Shown here: positions 15,152 to 25,106 of the stretch, in pieces
How the letters are laid out: each line of letters starts with the position of its first letter
Numbering within the stretch: the first letter of the stretch is position 1
Assembly (NCBI GenBank): GCA_016794525.1
Contig: JAEUJY010000167.1
Location: forward strand, 124,001 to 188,000
Source of the DNA: Myxococcales bacterium
Lineage (GTDB): Bacteria; Myxococcota_A; Polyangia; Haliangiales; Haliangiaceae
DNA length: 64,000 nt
Reading direction: 5' to 3'
The notes under the pieces: model-generated
Databases searched by the model: none
Seen by the model: the letters and a program-made list of their open reading frames with translations, nothing else
Told to the model about the DNA's origin: nothing
Made by a program: the position numbers and the translations under genes

Positions 15152-16372
15152 TCACATGCGGCGGCCGAGCGCGAGCTCGAACGTGTAGACGCTGCCGTCG
15201 TGCTCGCCGGGTGCAATGTTTGCGAGCCCGCCGAAGGCACCGACCTCGGCGCTGTTGTCGGGTACGGTGCGCGGCGGACCGGCGACCAGATCGAACGCGC
15301 CGTCGACGCGCCACGCGCCGAAGCGGACGCCGCCGCCGACCGAGCCGCCGATCTTGGTCGAGTCGAGGTACTGGCGCTCGATCGTGCGATCCGGCACGGC
15401 GTTGCCGTCGACGTACGCGCCGGCGCGGACGGCCACCGTCGGCGTGGCCTGCCACTGCGCGCCGAGCCGGAAGCTGAGACTGTTGTCCCAGTCGAGCGCG
15501 TACACCTGATCGGCGGCGGGCCGCGCGGGGAAGCGCACCGCGAGCTGCTCGAAGCTCGTCCAGCCGGTCCAGTCGACCTGCGCCGAGACGCGCACGGTCT
15601 CGGTCGCGGCGACCGCGGCTCCGAATTCTACTGACTGGGGCCAGTTCTGCTCGTGCGACATGTCGAGGTCGAGGCCGCTGCCGATGGCGAGCTTGCCGCT
15701 GCCGGACACGTCGACGGTCATCGCGCTGCGCCACGTGGCGCCGAACGCCAGCCGCGGGATCGGCCGCCACGCGACGCCGAAGCCGACGCCAGGACCGAGC
15801 CCGAAGCCGGAGATGTCGCTGGTGACCGGGCGATCGGTGGTCTCGACGGAGAACAGCCCGACGCCGAGCCGCACGGTCGCACCGACGGCGAGGCGTGGCG
15901 TGACCTTGTAGGCGACGCCGCCGACGACCTCGAGGACGAGATCCTGCGTGGCGTCGATCGCCGCCATGCCGGTCTTGGCGTAGGTGAGCTGGCCGCCGTA
16001 CGGATTCCACACGCCGCCGCCGACGGTGACGCGGTCGCTGGCGCGGACGCTGACGCCGATGCTGGGCACGGGCACGATCGGCGTGTCGGGCGACTGCGTC
16101 GCGCCGCGGGTGCCGGCGGCGTCGATCGGCACGTAGCTGCGCGGGGCGATCACCAGCTCGGCGCCGAAGGTGGCGGTCGGGCTGTTGAGCGCGGGCGCGC
16201 CAGGGTTCCAGTGCCACGCGGTGCCGTCGTCGGCGACGGCGCAGAACGCGCCGCCCTGCCCGACCGCGCGCGCCGAGATGCCGTTGGGGCGCTCGAGGCC
16301 GCCGGCGTTGGCGACGCGTGGCGCGGTGGCGGCGGCGAGCAGCGCGGCGGCGAGGCCGAGGCCGGCCTTCAC
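15152..16372 (-). CDS. FadL/OMPP1/TodX-family outer-membrane transporter
   Basis: A 406-residue barrel protein. The N-terminus after the signal peptide reads GISARAVGQGGAFCAVADDG followed by a WNPGAPA motif, the hallmark of FadL-family channels for hydrophobic compounds. Repeated amphipathic strands such as WRPIPRLAFGATWRS and SFRLGAQWQATPTV continue to the end (ALGRRM). The GTG start overlaps the stop codon of the small lipoprotein gene (GTGA), with GAGGT upstream. It is the third gene of a coupled set (PEGA protein, lipoprotein, FadL). The substrate is unknown. Confidence 0.85.
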   Translation of the reverse strand: MKAGLGLAAALLAAATAPRVANAGGLERPNGISARAVGQGGAFCAVADDGTAWHWNPGAPALNSPTATFGAELVIAPRSYVPIDAAGTRGATQSPDTPIVPVPSIGVSVRASDRVTVGGGVWNPYGGQLTYAKTGMAAIDATQDLVLEVVGGVAYKVTPRLAVGATVRLGVGLFSVETTDRPVTSDISGFGLGPGVGFGVAWRPIPRLAFGATWRSAMTVDVSGSGKLAIGSGLDLDMSHEQNWPQSVEFGAAVAATETVRVSAQVDWTGWTSFEQLAVRFPARPAADQVYALDWDNSLSFRLGAQWQATPTVAVRAGAYVDGNAVPDRTIERQYLDSTKIGGSVGGGVRFGAWRVDGAFDLVAGPPRTVPDNSAEVGAFGGLANIAPGEHDGSVYTFELALGRRM

Positions 16373-16560
16373 TGCGGCACCTCGAGCGGCGCGGCGGCGG
16401 CGGCGTCGGTGACCTCGCAGACGCCGTCGGCGGTGCACACCTCGCCCTGCGCGGCGAAGCAGTCGCGGTTGGTCTTGCACGCGCGCGACGGCGAGCCGTC
16501 GTCGAACCAGGCGCAGCCGCCCATCGCGAGCAGGGACACGAGCAGCACGGCCTTCTTCAC
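16369..16560 (-). CDS. Small Cys-containing lipoprotein
   Basis: A 63-residue lipoprotein with lipobox LAMGGC and only about 45 mature residues. These contain a Cys pattern CKTNRDCFAAQGEVCTADGVC, resembling the DxDC...GVC modules frequent in myxobacterial secreted proteins. The GTG start overlaps the upstream stop and its own stop overlaps the FadL start, so three genes are translationally coupled. It may be an accessory of the FadL channel. No family is recognised. Confidence 0.7.
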   Translation of the reverse strand: MKKAVLLVSLLAMGGCAWFDDGSPSRACKTNRDCFAAQGEVCTADGVCEVTDAAAAAPLEVPQ

Positions 16561-17780
16561 AGCGCACCTCGGATCGAGACGCCCCAGCCGTCGCCGACCG
16601 TCGGGCCGATCTCGACCGGCGCGTCGGCGGGCAGCTTGGCGAGGAAGTAGATGCCGGCGCCGAGCGCGGCCAGCGACGCGACGACGCTGACGCCGCTGAC
16701 GATCGCGAGCGTGTGGCTGCGATCGGCGCGGGCCTGGATCTCGGCGCGGGTGTGGAGCGGCGCCTGCGCGACGGTCTCGGACAGCGGCACCGTGTTGGGC
16801 CGGAGCCGCTCGAGCTCCGCCCAGTCGCGCGCGTCGTCAGCGGCGTCGAACGCGAGCCAGCCGGTGACGGTGCCCAGCACGCCCAGGCCGGCGGCGGCGC
16901 CCAGCGCGATCATGCCCTTCTGGCGACGGGCGGCGCGACCGGCGGTGGAGTCGCGCGGCACGGCGATCTTGAGCTCCTGGCCACGCTCGACCTTGACGGT
17001 GCGCCGGTACGGCAGGTAGCCGGGCGCGGTGACCTCGAGCTGGTGCTCGCCGACCGGCAGCTGGTACCGGCCGCGATCGTCCAGCGCCAGCGCGGTGCTG
17101 TCGAAGGTGATCGTCGCGCCGGCCGGCGCGTCGACGCGCACCCAGCCCTCGGTCGGCTCGGTCGGGTTGGTGTCGACGGTCAGCGTGGCGGGGTCCTCGG
17201 CCAGCGTCAGCTCGAGATCGGTGACCACGCCCGGGATGATCGTGGCGGTGCCGCTGGCGGTCTTCCAGCCGGCCTTCGACGCGGTGACCTCGACCTTGCC
17301 CAGCGCCATGGCCTTGGGCGCCAGCGGCGACGCGCCCGCGCGCAGCCCGCCGATCGTGATCACCGCGCCGGCGATGTTGGTCTCGACGGCCAGCGCGCCG
17401 CCGTCGGCGAAGTCGCCGGTGAACGCCGGGCGATCGAGCGCGGCGCGGCAGTCGTCGTGGAGCTTCCGGGTCGCGACGATCTCCGACGACGCGGGGTTGG
17501 CGATGATCGCGGTGCGCGCGTGGGCCACGCAGTCGGCCCACTTCGACTCGGCGGCGTCGACGGCGGCCAGGAACCGCGGCGGGCCCGGCAGCGACGGCTC
17601 GATCGCCATCGCCCGCTCGAGGTGCGCGCGCGCCTCGGCGTACTGACCCAGCCGGTACGCGTCGGTGCCGGCCTGGAACTCCGACAGGAACTGCGATGAC
17701 GGCTGCGCCGCCCCGCTGGTCACGGCGCCGACCATGACGATCGCGCCAACCATCCATCGCACGAGCTTGCTCGGGTGCAT
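16557..17780 (-). CDS. PEGA/TPR membrane protein
   Basis: A 407-residue protein: signal peptide (ending VTSGAAQP), a TPR-like pair (GTDAYRLGQYAEARAHLERA), then PEGA-type beta modules (AVETNIAGAVITIGG, VRVDAPAGATITFDS, VGEHQLEVTAPGYLPYRRTV). Two hydrophobic helices follow near the C-terminus (GMIALGAAAGLGVLGTVTGWL and a second about 60 residues later). PEGA domains are found on secreted and kinase-linked proteins and their ligand is unknown. It leads the three-gene unit ending with the FadL channel. No TAnnnT box lies close to the ATG; GGAGGGAG lies about 12 nt upstream. Confidence 0.8.
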   Translation of the reverse strand: MHPSKLVRWMVGAIVMVGAVTSGAAQPSSQFLSEFQAGTDAYRLGQYAEARAHLERAMAIEPSLPGPPRFLAAVDAAESKWADCVAHARTAIIANPASSEIVATRKLHDDCRAALDRPAFTGDFADGGALAVETNIAGAVITIGGLRAGASPLAPKAMALGKVEVTASKAGWKTASGTATIIPGVVTDLELTLAEDPATLTVDTNPTEPTEGWVRVDAPAGATITFDSTALALDDRGRYQLPVGEHQLEVTAPGYLPYRRTVKVERGQELKIAVPRDSTAGRAARRQKGMIALGAAAGLGVLGTVTGWLAFDAADDARDWAELERLRPNTVPLSETVAQAPLHTRAEIQARADRSHTLAIVSGVSVVASLAALGAGIYFLAKLPADAPVEIGPTVGDGWGVSIRGAL

Positions 17781-17949
17781 TCGCGTCTTGGCTCCCTCCG
17801 TCGCGCCGTAATCATCCGCCGACCGGGCCCCTCACCACAACCTTCGCCTACCCCTCCACGACCCGAACCGCGCCCGGCGGCTGGCCCGGTTCGCGGGACG
17901 TCGCGTGCCGCAACGCGTCGCGCCGTGTGCTGGCGACGACGACCTGGGG

Positions 17950-18714
17950 TCACGCGGCGAGCGGGCCGGGTCGCTCCCACAGGCTGGGCGGCGCCCCGCC
18001 CCGTCTCCACCCACCCTTCATGAGCCAGGTCGTCGGCGCGGCGATCGGCATCGGCTCGAAGCCGCGCGGCCACGCGAACGGGACGCCGTCGCGCTCGGCC
18101 CAGCCGCCGAAGGCGACGCCGCTGGAGTAGCGATCGACCAGCGCCCGGCGCTGTCCGACGGCCGCGTGATCCTCGCGGTGGCGCCGCCAGTTGTTGAGCA
18201 CGTAGGCCAGCGCGTGGCGCGCCTGGCGCGGCGTGGCGATCGCGGTGGCGTGGTAGCGGTCGGTGAAGACCCGGCCGGTTCGCGGCGTGGCGCCGGCGAT
18301 GGAGACCGCGCGGTTCAGGCGCTTCGCGGCGGAGACGCACAGCGCGCGGACGCCGTTGGCCAGCGCCGTGCGGTCGTCGGCCTCGCACAGCAGGTGGATG
18401 TGGTGCCGCTGGATCGACAGGTGCACGACGCGGAAGCCGGTGCGCCCGGTCAGCAGCATCGCGATCATCGCCAGGCGCACCGCCGCATACGCCTTGCGCC
18501 GCCGAAGCCGCCCGACCTCCGGCGTCACCCGCAGCACGACGTGCACCGGCTGGCGGCGATCGTGGAACGGCCGCGCGCGGTGCTTGCCGCGCACCCGACC
18601 CGGCAGCGTGCGCTTGCGGCCCGCACCCGGGCGGCGGCCGCCGTGGCCCGTCGCGTTGCTCCCGGCGCGTCGAGGCGCGCCCGCCGTCCCTGGCAACCCC
18701 AGCTGCTTCGCCAT
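17950..18714 (-). CDS. REP-associated tyrosine transposase (RAYT, Y1 HUH family)
   Basis: A 254-residue HUH-type endonuclease related to IS200/IS605 TnpA. The metal-binding HUH motif is HHIHLL (about residue 104), and a candidate catalytic Tyr lies in FTDRYHA. The following segment ARHALAYVLNNWRRH matches the conserved Y-x-x-NP-x-R region of RAYTs. The N-terminus is a basic GGRRPGAGRK stretch also typical of this family. RAYTs are usually single-copy and act on REP palindromes rather than forming a mobile IS. An AT-rich TATATT lies upstream (about 18725-18731). Nearby repeats (18795-18859 and 19083-19408) are possible targets, unproven. Confidence 0.85.
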   Translation of the reverse strand: MAKQLGLPGTAGAPRRAGSNATGHGGRRPGAGRKRTLPGRVRGKHRARPFHDRRQPVHVVLRVTPEVGRLRRRKAYAAVRLAMIAMLLTGRTGFRVVHLSIQRHHIHLLCEADDRTALANGVRALCVSAAKRLNRAVSIAGATPRTGRVFTDRYHATAIATPRQARHALAYVLNNWRRHREDHAAVGQRRALVDRYSSGVAFGGWAERDGVPFAWPRGFEPMPIAAPTTWLMKGGWRRGGAPPSLWERPGPLAA

Positions 18715-18794
18715 CTTGATTGGGCCAATATATCGTCGACGGAGGAGGCGTCAAGGTTCGACGGGGTGCTGGTGGTCGAAATTTGCGGAGGCGA

Positions 18795-18859
18795 GCTGGC
18801 CCCGAGGGCGCTGTGGAGCTGGCGGGCGGCGGGCTGGCTCCGAGGGCGCTGTGGAGTTG
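18795..18859. repeat. Two-copy 27-bp direct repeat
   Basis: GCTGGCYCCGAGGGCGCTG begins copies at 18795 and 18833 (period 38). Each copy is 27 bases and they differ at two positions. They lie just upstream of the RAYT gene. I see no internal palindrome. Confidence 0.6.
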
Positions 18860-19082
18860 CCGGCGGTGGTGGACAACCGCGCCAGCCGGCGCGCGAGCGG
18901 GCCGATGGCGCGAGCGTTGCGCGGTTGCCCACACCGCCTTGCATCGCGGCGCAGCCTTGATCGCCTGCCTCACGCGATGGACGGGGCGCCGCGATTCACA
19001 ACACACACAGCGCGTGTCGCCGGGCCCTGACTACTTCGTTTGTTGATCAGAGAGAGAGGTGGCGGTGACGGCGACCGCGCAA

Positions 19083-19304
19083 CCCGCCGCACGGAGGGGC
19101 CTGCCTCCCCGTCCACCGTTCGCGTGGCGCGTGGCGCGGTGAACCACCTGCCTCCACCTGGGCCCCGGCGCATGCCGGGGGAGGGTTGGGCACGCACGAC
19201 CCGCCGCACGGAGCGGCCTGCCTCCCCGTCCACCGTTCGCGTGGCGCGTGGCGCGGTGAACCACCTGCCTCCACCTGGGCCCCGGCGCATGCCGGGGGAG
19301 GGTT
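19083..19304. repeat. 117-bp-period tandem duplication containing hairpin-plus-tail element
   Basis: Two 105-base copies (19083-19187 and 19200-19304) differ at one base, so the duplication is recent or maintained. Each contains the tail motif CACCTGCCTCCACCTGGG and a 7-bp hairpin CCCCGGC-GCAT-GCCGGGG. A third hairpin copy without the tail follows at 19369-19386. Only two full units exist and there are no spacers, so this is not a CRISPR array. Confidence 0.85.
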
Positions 19305-19386
19305 CCCCCGCGCGACCACACAACTCCGAAGCACCCGACCGTTTGAGGTCAGACGTCTCGGGTGGGGGCCCCGGCGCATGCCGGGG

Positions 19387-19408
19387 GAGGGTTTGGCGAC
19401 AAACCCTC
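19387..19408 (-). terminator. Hairpin after STAS/PDZ gene
   Basis: On the minus strand, 6 nt after the TAA stop at 19415: a 9-bp perfect stem GAGGGTTTG/CAAACCCTC with loop TCGC. A second G/C hairpin follows at once. There is no U-tract. Position and loop match the hairpins at 6735-6752 and 8394-8412. Confidence 0.6.
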
Positions 19409-19414
19409 AATCTA

Positions 19415-21646
19415 TTACTGCGTGGGGTCGTCGCGGTTCTGGCCGGTGCCGCCGCCGTAGCGATCCCAGACGTTGACGTTGCCGGTGCCGGGGGGCTTGC
19501 CGCCGCTGCCGGTGCCGCCGGAGGGGCGGGTGCCGCCGGCGTCGACGGGCTTGTCGGCGACGATGGGGACGCTGAAGGCCTTGGACTCGCCGTCGCCGGC
19601 CTGGACCTCGAGGCGCATGGTGCCGCCGATGGGCTTGAGGCGGGCGAGCTCGTCGGTGGTGAGCTGGGCGAAGCCGGAGGCGTCGGCGACCTTGGCGCCG
19701 GCGACGGAGAGGACGATGTAGCCGGGGGTCAGGCCGGCGCTGGCGAGGCCGCCCTTCTTGACGTCGATCGACGTGATGATCGCGCCCTTGGTGACGTCGG
19801 GGTAGCGCCACGCGAGCAACGGGAAGGTCGGGACGGCGGTGACGCCCTCGACGGTGGCGGTGGCCTGGTAGGCGGCCAGCATCTTCTTCACCTGATCGGC
19901 GGTGACGGTGACGCTGGCGAAGCCGACGAACTGCTTGCCGGCGCCGCCGGTGTACTCCTCCCAGTACGCCTCGGGCGGCGCCGAGAAGTTGCCGCTGGCC
20001 TTGAGCGCGCGGGCGACGCCGGCGCGCGCGTCGCGGACGGCGCGGCGGGCCTGGGCGCTGCGGGCGTCGCGCTCGGCGGCCGACAGCTTGGCGGCGCGGG
20101 CCTCGCGGTACTGCGCGGCGACCTGCGTGGTCCACGCGGCGTCGCCGATCTTGCCCTCGAGCGCGACCGCGAGGCCGTCGAGCGCGGCGTCGCCGGCCTC
20201 GGCGACGGCGTCGTCGGAGGTCGGCGCGAGGCCCGACACGCCGGTGCACTGGAAGCCGCCGGCGGCGTCGACGCAGCCGGCCGCGAGCGCGGCGTCGGTG
20301 GTGACCCACGCCGGGCGGACCTCGGCGGAGGCGCCGGTCTTCTGGCCGCGGCCGGGCGCGGCGCTGCCCTTGCCGCCGAACGTCTTGTACGCGAAGAACG
20401 CGGCGCCGCCGAGCACGACGGTGGCGATCGCCGCGGTGAACGCCACGCCGATGCCGCCGCCGCGGCTGGACATCGCCGCCTCGGCGACGGTGGTCGCGAC
20501 CTTCTTGGGCTGCGGCTTGCGCTCGCGCACCTCCTTGATCAGCTTGACCAGCTCGGCGCTGAGGTTGGGCTTGGGCAGCTTGGCCAGGTTGGCGAGCAGC
20601 CCCTCGGGCGCGGCGCAGGTGAGCGGGCCCTTGCAGTCGTTGCACTTGAGATCGGGCGGGGTCGCGAACTTCAACACCTCGTAGTGGGTGTCGACGTCGA
20701 TCAGCTGCCCGGCGGTGGTGCTGCACTTGGCGCAGGTGTACGGCAGCGTGAACGACGCCACCGACGCCTTGGGCCCGAGGTCCTCGGGGCGGGTCAGCTT
20801 GTCGAGGAAGCCGGGCGGCACCGCGGTCAGGTAGATCGCCTCGACCAGCGGGGTCACCTGCTGCACCAGGCTGCGCCACTCGGCGGCGCCGGCCGGCTCG
20901 ATCTTGCCGACGCCGGCGACGTCGACGACGATCGCGCCCTCGAGGCCCTCGGCCAGCTTGTCGCGCGGGAAGGTCTTGTCGAGGTCACCGGCCAGCTTGA
21001 TGAACGTGACCCGACCCTCGATGGTCTTGTCGACCCGCAGCTTGCGGGCGCTGTCGGCGATCGCGTAGGACAGCTTCGACGCGAGGAAGCTGGCGATGTC
21101 GGGATCGAGCTCGTACTTGTCCTGGCCGGCCAGGTACGAGAAGTACGTGATCGGATCCTCGTTGAAGTACTGCATCTCGCCGCAGCTCGCGCACGCGCGC
21201 TGCGCCGGCTTCATCGACTTGATCAGCTCGTGGTCGCGATCGGCCTGCAAGAGCACGCGATCGTCGCGGTCGCAGTAGTCGCAGTGGTACGGGGCGTAGA
21301 AGCTGTAGACCCGGCCGATGCCGGCGAAGTTGGCGACCATGTTCAGCTGGTCGACGATCTTCGGCGCGCACTCGACGAGGATGATCCGCTGCGCGACCTT
21401 GCCGACGCCGTTGATGAAGTCGACCCACTCGCGGATGCCGAACGACGACACCTTGCGGATGTCGCCGAGGTCGAGGATCAGCGTCCCCGACTTGACGCTC
21501 TCGGCCAGGCGCTTGCCCTCGAACGCCTCGTCGATCGTGCCGGCCAGCTTGAGGCACACCAGGTCGCCGTCGGCGAAGCGATCGATCTGCAGCTTCGGCG
21601 GCGGCGGCGAGATGGCGGTGGCGGTGGGGAGGGCGGCTGGTTCCAT
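19415..21646 (-). CDS. Two STAS-like domains with zinc ribbons, a TM helix and a C-terminal PDZ-like domain
   Basis: A 743-residue protein of unusual architecture. Residues about 18-110 form a STAS-like domain (LAGTIDEAFEGKRLAES...KVSSFGIREWVDFI), followed by a CDYC...CASC zinc ribbon. A second STAS-like unit (LAGDLDKTFPRDKLAEG) is followed by a CAKC...CNDC zinc ribbon. A transmembrane helix lies at about residues 393-416, then a linker, then a PDZ-like domain at about 618-695 (ITSIDVKKGGLASAGLTPGYIVLSVAG). STAS domains act as anti-sigma antagonists that bind HATPase kinases, and the gene just upstream (17-bp gap) encodes such a HATPase. ATG 21646 is supported by GAGG upstream. The combined role, a cytoplasmic switch coupled to a periplasmic PDZ, is inference. 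Confidence 0.75.
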   Translation of the reverse strand: MEPAALPTATAISPPPPKLQIDRFADGDLVCLKLAGTIDEAFEGKRLAESVKSGTLILDLGDIRKVSSFGIREWVDFINGVGKVAQRIILVECAPKIVDQLNMVANFAGIGRVYSFYAPYHCDYCDRDDRVLLQADRDHELIKSMKPAQRACASCGEMQYFNEDPITYFSYLAGQDKYELDPDIASFLASKLSYAIADSARKLRVDKTIEGRVTFIKLAGDLDKTFPRDKLAEGLEGAIVVDVAGVGKIEPAGAAEWRSLVQQVTPLVEAIYLTAVPPGFLDKLTRPEDLGPKASVASFTLPYTCAKCSTTAGQLIDVDTHYEVLKFATPPDLKCNDCKGPLTCAAPEGLLANLAKLPKPNLSAELVKLIKEVRERKPQPKKVATTVAEAAMSSRGGGIGVAFTAAIATVVLGGAAFFAYKTFGGKGSAAPGRGQKTGASAEVRPAWVTTDAALAAGCVDAAGGFQCTGVSGLAPTSDDAVAEAGDAALDGLAVALEGKIGDAAWTTQVAAQYREARAAKLSAAERDARSAQARRAVRDARAGVARALKASGNFSAPPEAYWEEYTGGAGKQFVGFASVTVTADQVKKMLAAYQATATVEGVTAVPTFPLLAWRYPDVTKGAIITSIDVKKGGLASAGLTPGYIVLSVAGAKVADASGFAQLTTDELARLKPIGGTMRLEVQAGDGESKAFSVPIVADKPVDAGGTRPSGGTGSGGKPPGTGNVNVWDRYGGGTGQNRDDPTQ

Positions 21647-21663
21647 GGGAGACCTCGGGGGTG

Positions 21664-22596
21664 CTACGCGAGCTCGCCGAACAGATGGAGCGAGCGCGCG
21701 AGGGTCCGGACCTCGCGCAGGTTGAGATCGAGCTCGAGCACCGCGGTGACCTCGGTGTGGCGGCCGCGCGCGACGTCGAAGAAGATCGCGAGCGCGTTGT
21801 GGTGGCAGACGCTCATGCCCAGGCCGGCGCCGCCGTGGCTGGTGTCCATCTCGCCGCCGGCCAGGCCGCGGGCCAGCCCGTCGACGACGTGCTTGCGTTG
21901 CAGCCCGCCGAAGCGGTCGCGCACCTGCACGACGACGCGGGTGCCGTCGGTCGCGCAGCGCAGCCGGGCGGCGTCGTCGGGCGCCAGGTGCACCACCGCC
22001 TTGCGGTCGCCGGCGTAGCGGGGGACGCCACGCTCGTCGACCGGCGCGTCGTACATCGCGTTCATCAAGAGCTCGTGGACCAGCTCGCTGGCCATCTCGG
22101 CGAGGCGCTTGGGCACCTGCAGCGCGGTCACGAAGTCCTGCACCCGGGCGACGACGCGGTCGCGCTCGTCGCTGGTGGTGACGCGCTCGTCGAAGCCGGT
22201 GTGACCCCAGTCGAGGTACGCGCTGAGCGGCGCTGGGCCGGCGGCCTCGTCGCGCGCGCGCCGGAGCAGCATCATCAGCTCCCACGGCCGCGGCGCGCTC
22301 TCGAAGTCCTTGCGGCCGAGGACGTGCATGACCTGCGGGCACTCGGCCATGTAGCGGAGCGCGCGCTTGAGCGGCTCGGCGGTCCACAGCACGCCGCGCG
22401 CGCCGGGGTTGGCGCGCAGCGCCGCCACCACCGCGTCGCCGTCGAAAGCGTCGGCGCACACGAGGCGCGCGCCGGCCGCCGCGGCGGGCAGCGCCGCGGG
22501 ATCCTCGATCAGGCTCGCCTCGATGCCCGATGACAGGAAGTGGCGCAAGACCCGGCGCCCGACCAGCTTGTTGCGTTCAAGTACGATGGCTCGCAT
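21664..22596 (-). CDS. HATPase (anti-sigma-type) regulator paired with STAS/PDZ protein
   Basis: A 310-residue protein. The N-terminal 130 residues (MRAIVLERNKLVGRRVLRHFL) look like a degenerate receiver fold. The C-terminal half is a GHKL ATPase with N-box HELLMNAMYDAPVDE (about 174) and G2 box GGAGLGMSV (about 255). No phosphoacceptor His is visible. It is a paralogue of the protein at 6761-7789. The next gene encodes STAS domains, the usual partners of RsbW/SpoIIAB-type ATPases, so a partner-switching pair is likely. A GTG two codons upstream (22602) is an alternative start. No sigma factor gene is nearby, so the final target is unknown. Confidence 0.75.
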   Translation of the reverse strand: MRAIVLERNKLVGRRVLRHFLSSGIEASLIEDPAALPAAAAGARLVCADAFDGDAVVAALRANPGARGVLWTAEPLKRALRYMAECPQVMHVLGRKDFESAPRPWELMMLLRRARDEAAGPAPLSAYLDWGHTGFDERVTTSDERDRVVARVQDFVTALQVPKRLAEMASELVHELLMNAMYDAPVDERGVPRYAGDRKAVVHLAPDDAARLRCATDGTRVVVQVRDRFGGLQRKHVVDGLARGLAGGEMDTSHGGAGLGMSVCHHNALAIFFDVARGRHTEVTAVLELDLNLREVRTLARSLHLFGELA

Positions 22597-22676
22597 CGAC
22601 ACCTGGCGCCGGGAGGACCAGCACCGTTACCAAAGGCTAGCAGACTTGAATAGCCGCCTCAACGAAACGGTCATGA

Positions 22677-22682
22677 TACGGT
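22677..22682 (+). promoter_or_regulatory. Extended -10 (TGATACGGT) upstream of TPR protein
   Basis: TG-A-TACGGT ends 7 nt before ATG 22690. It lies in the divergent region with the HATPase gene. Confidence 0.5.
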
Positions 22683-22689
22683 GAACGCG

Positions 22690-23808
22690 ATGCGGACGTC
22701 GATGCGTAGGCAGCTTGCGGCCATGTCGGTGGCGGTCGCCCTGTGTGGGGCGTCGACGATGGCGCGCGCGGGCGACGGCGAGCTCGTCGACACCGTCGCG
22801 ACCACCCGGCCGCGCGCCGAGCTGTCGGCGTACCTGGTGAAATCGGCCGAGGCGGCGGCGCAGAAGCGCGCCTTCGCCAAGGCGATCGCGCTGTACCAGG
22901 CGCTGGTCGTGGCCCGCGGCCCGGCGAGCCCCGAGGCCGAGCGGCTGGCCACGCTGTGGACGCTGGCCGGCCAGGCCGAGGAGGCGGCGCGGGTGTACCT
23001 GGCGTTCGCCGGCGCGACCACCGACGCCGCCGCCGCGACCAAGGCCAAGGCCGAGGCCGCGCGCCTGACCGCGCGCCCCGATCCGTTCGCCAAGCAGCTC
23101 GAGCTGCCGACGATGGCCGCCGAGGCCAAGCAGGCGTTCAAGCAGGGCCGCGCGGCGTTCGCCAAGAAGCAGTACGGCGACGCGCTGGTCAGCTACCAGA
23201 TGGGCTACGCGCTGGCGCCCGACCTGCCCGGCTTCCTCCGGGAGCTCGGCGCCACCTACGACAAGCTCGGCGCGACCGACAAGAAGCTCGAGTTCTACCG
23301 CGCCTACCTGCTCAAGCGGCCGTTCGGCAAGAACGCCGACGCCGTCCGCGCCGAGCTGGGCAAGGACCCCAAGACGCTGGGCTCGCTGGCGATGACGACC
23401 AGCCTGCCGTGCGACGAGATCTGGCTCAACCGCCAGCGGGTGCCGACGATGCCGGGCAAGCCGTTCACGGTCGCCCCCGGCAACTACAAGGCGATGTGCC
23501 TGTCGCGGAAGTACGAGATCGCGATCTTCGAGTACGCGACCGTCGCCGCCGGCAAGGGCGAGGTCATCCGCTTCGACTGGGCCATCGTCGTCAACCAGCT
23601 CGAGAACCCGTTCGGGCGGATCGCGATCGAGAACCCCCGCGCGGCCGGCGAGCTGCTCGACCTCGGCGTCAGCTCGCCCGAGGTCGGGGTGATGGTGGCC
23701 GGCGACGGCCGGGCGCTGCGGATGGTGCTCAAGGACGACAGCGGCAGCCGGACCGAAGAGCGGTCGGTGCGCATCAAGCCGGGCGAGCGCTACGTCGTGA
23801 AATGGTGA
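22690..23808 (+). CDS. Secreted TPR-repeat protein
   Basis: A 372-residue protein with a signal peptide (MRTSMRRQLAAMSVAVALCG, cleavage near ARA-GDG) and TPR-like helices. These include FAKAIALYQALVVARGPAS, AARVYLAFAGATT, AKQAFKQGRAAFAKKQYGDALVSYQMGYAL and FLRELGATYDKLGATDKKLEFY. A beta-rich C-terminus follows. It probably acts as a periplasmic scaffold. ATG 22690 is preferred over GTG 22681 because the latter overlaps the -10 box. It lies 17 bp before a Ser/Thr kinase on the same strand, which suggests a sensor or partner role, unproven. Confidence 0.78.
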   Translation: MRTSMRRQLAAMSVAVALCGASTMARAGDGELVDTVATTRPRAELSAYLVKSAEAAAQKRAFAKAIALYQALVVARGPASPEAERLATLWTLAGQAEEAARVYLAFAGATTDAAAATKAKAEAARLTARPDPFAKQLELPTMAAEAKQAFKQGRAAFAKKQYGDALVSYQMGYALAPDLPGFLRELGATYDKLGATDKKLEFYRAYLLKRPFGKNADAVRAELGKDPKTLGSLAMTTSLPCDEIWLNRQRVPTMPGKPFTVAPGNYKAMCLSRKYEIAIFEYATVAAGKGEVIRFDWAIVVNQLENPFGRIAIENPRAAGELLDLGVSSPEVGVMVAGDGRALRMVLKDDSGSRTEERSVRIKPGERYVVKW

Positions 23809-23813
23809 TGTGG

Positions 23814-23819
23814 TAGCGT
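23814..23819 (+). promoter_or_regulatory. TAGCGT box 6 nt before kinase start
   Basis: TAGCGT, then GGGGGC, then GTG at 23826. It fits the start-proximal TAnnnT pattern of the window. Confidence 0.45.
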
Positions 23820-23825
23820 GGGGGC

Positions 23826-25106
<1,281 letters not shown>

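Larger units (their letters stand above)
18715..19414. other. Gene-free, repeat-rich stretch between RAYT and STAS/PDZ gene
   Basis: I see no credible gene in these 700 bases; open frames here only mirror the tandem repeats and are Arg/Pro/Gly-rich. The stretch holds a short two-copy repeat (18795-18859), a 117-bp-period tandem duplication (19083-19304), three copies of a CCCCGGC-GCAT-GCCGGGG hairpin (19163-19180, 19280-19297, 19369-19386) and a terminator hairpin (19387-19408). Confidence 0.7.

Noticed and set aside
17860-17910. An imperfect hairpin (CCCGAACCG...CGGTTCGCGGG) after the RAYT gene.
   Set aside because: The stem is interrupted and 16 bases apart; it could be a terminator or a REP remnant but is too weak to annotate.
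19083-19408. A possible CRISPR array or coding tandem-repeat protein (minus frame 18970-19410).
   Set aside because: Only two full units exist without spacers, and the frame merely reflects the duplication; there is no ribosome binding site or leader.
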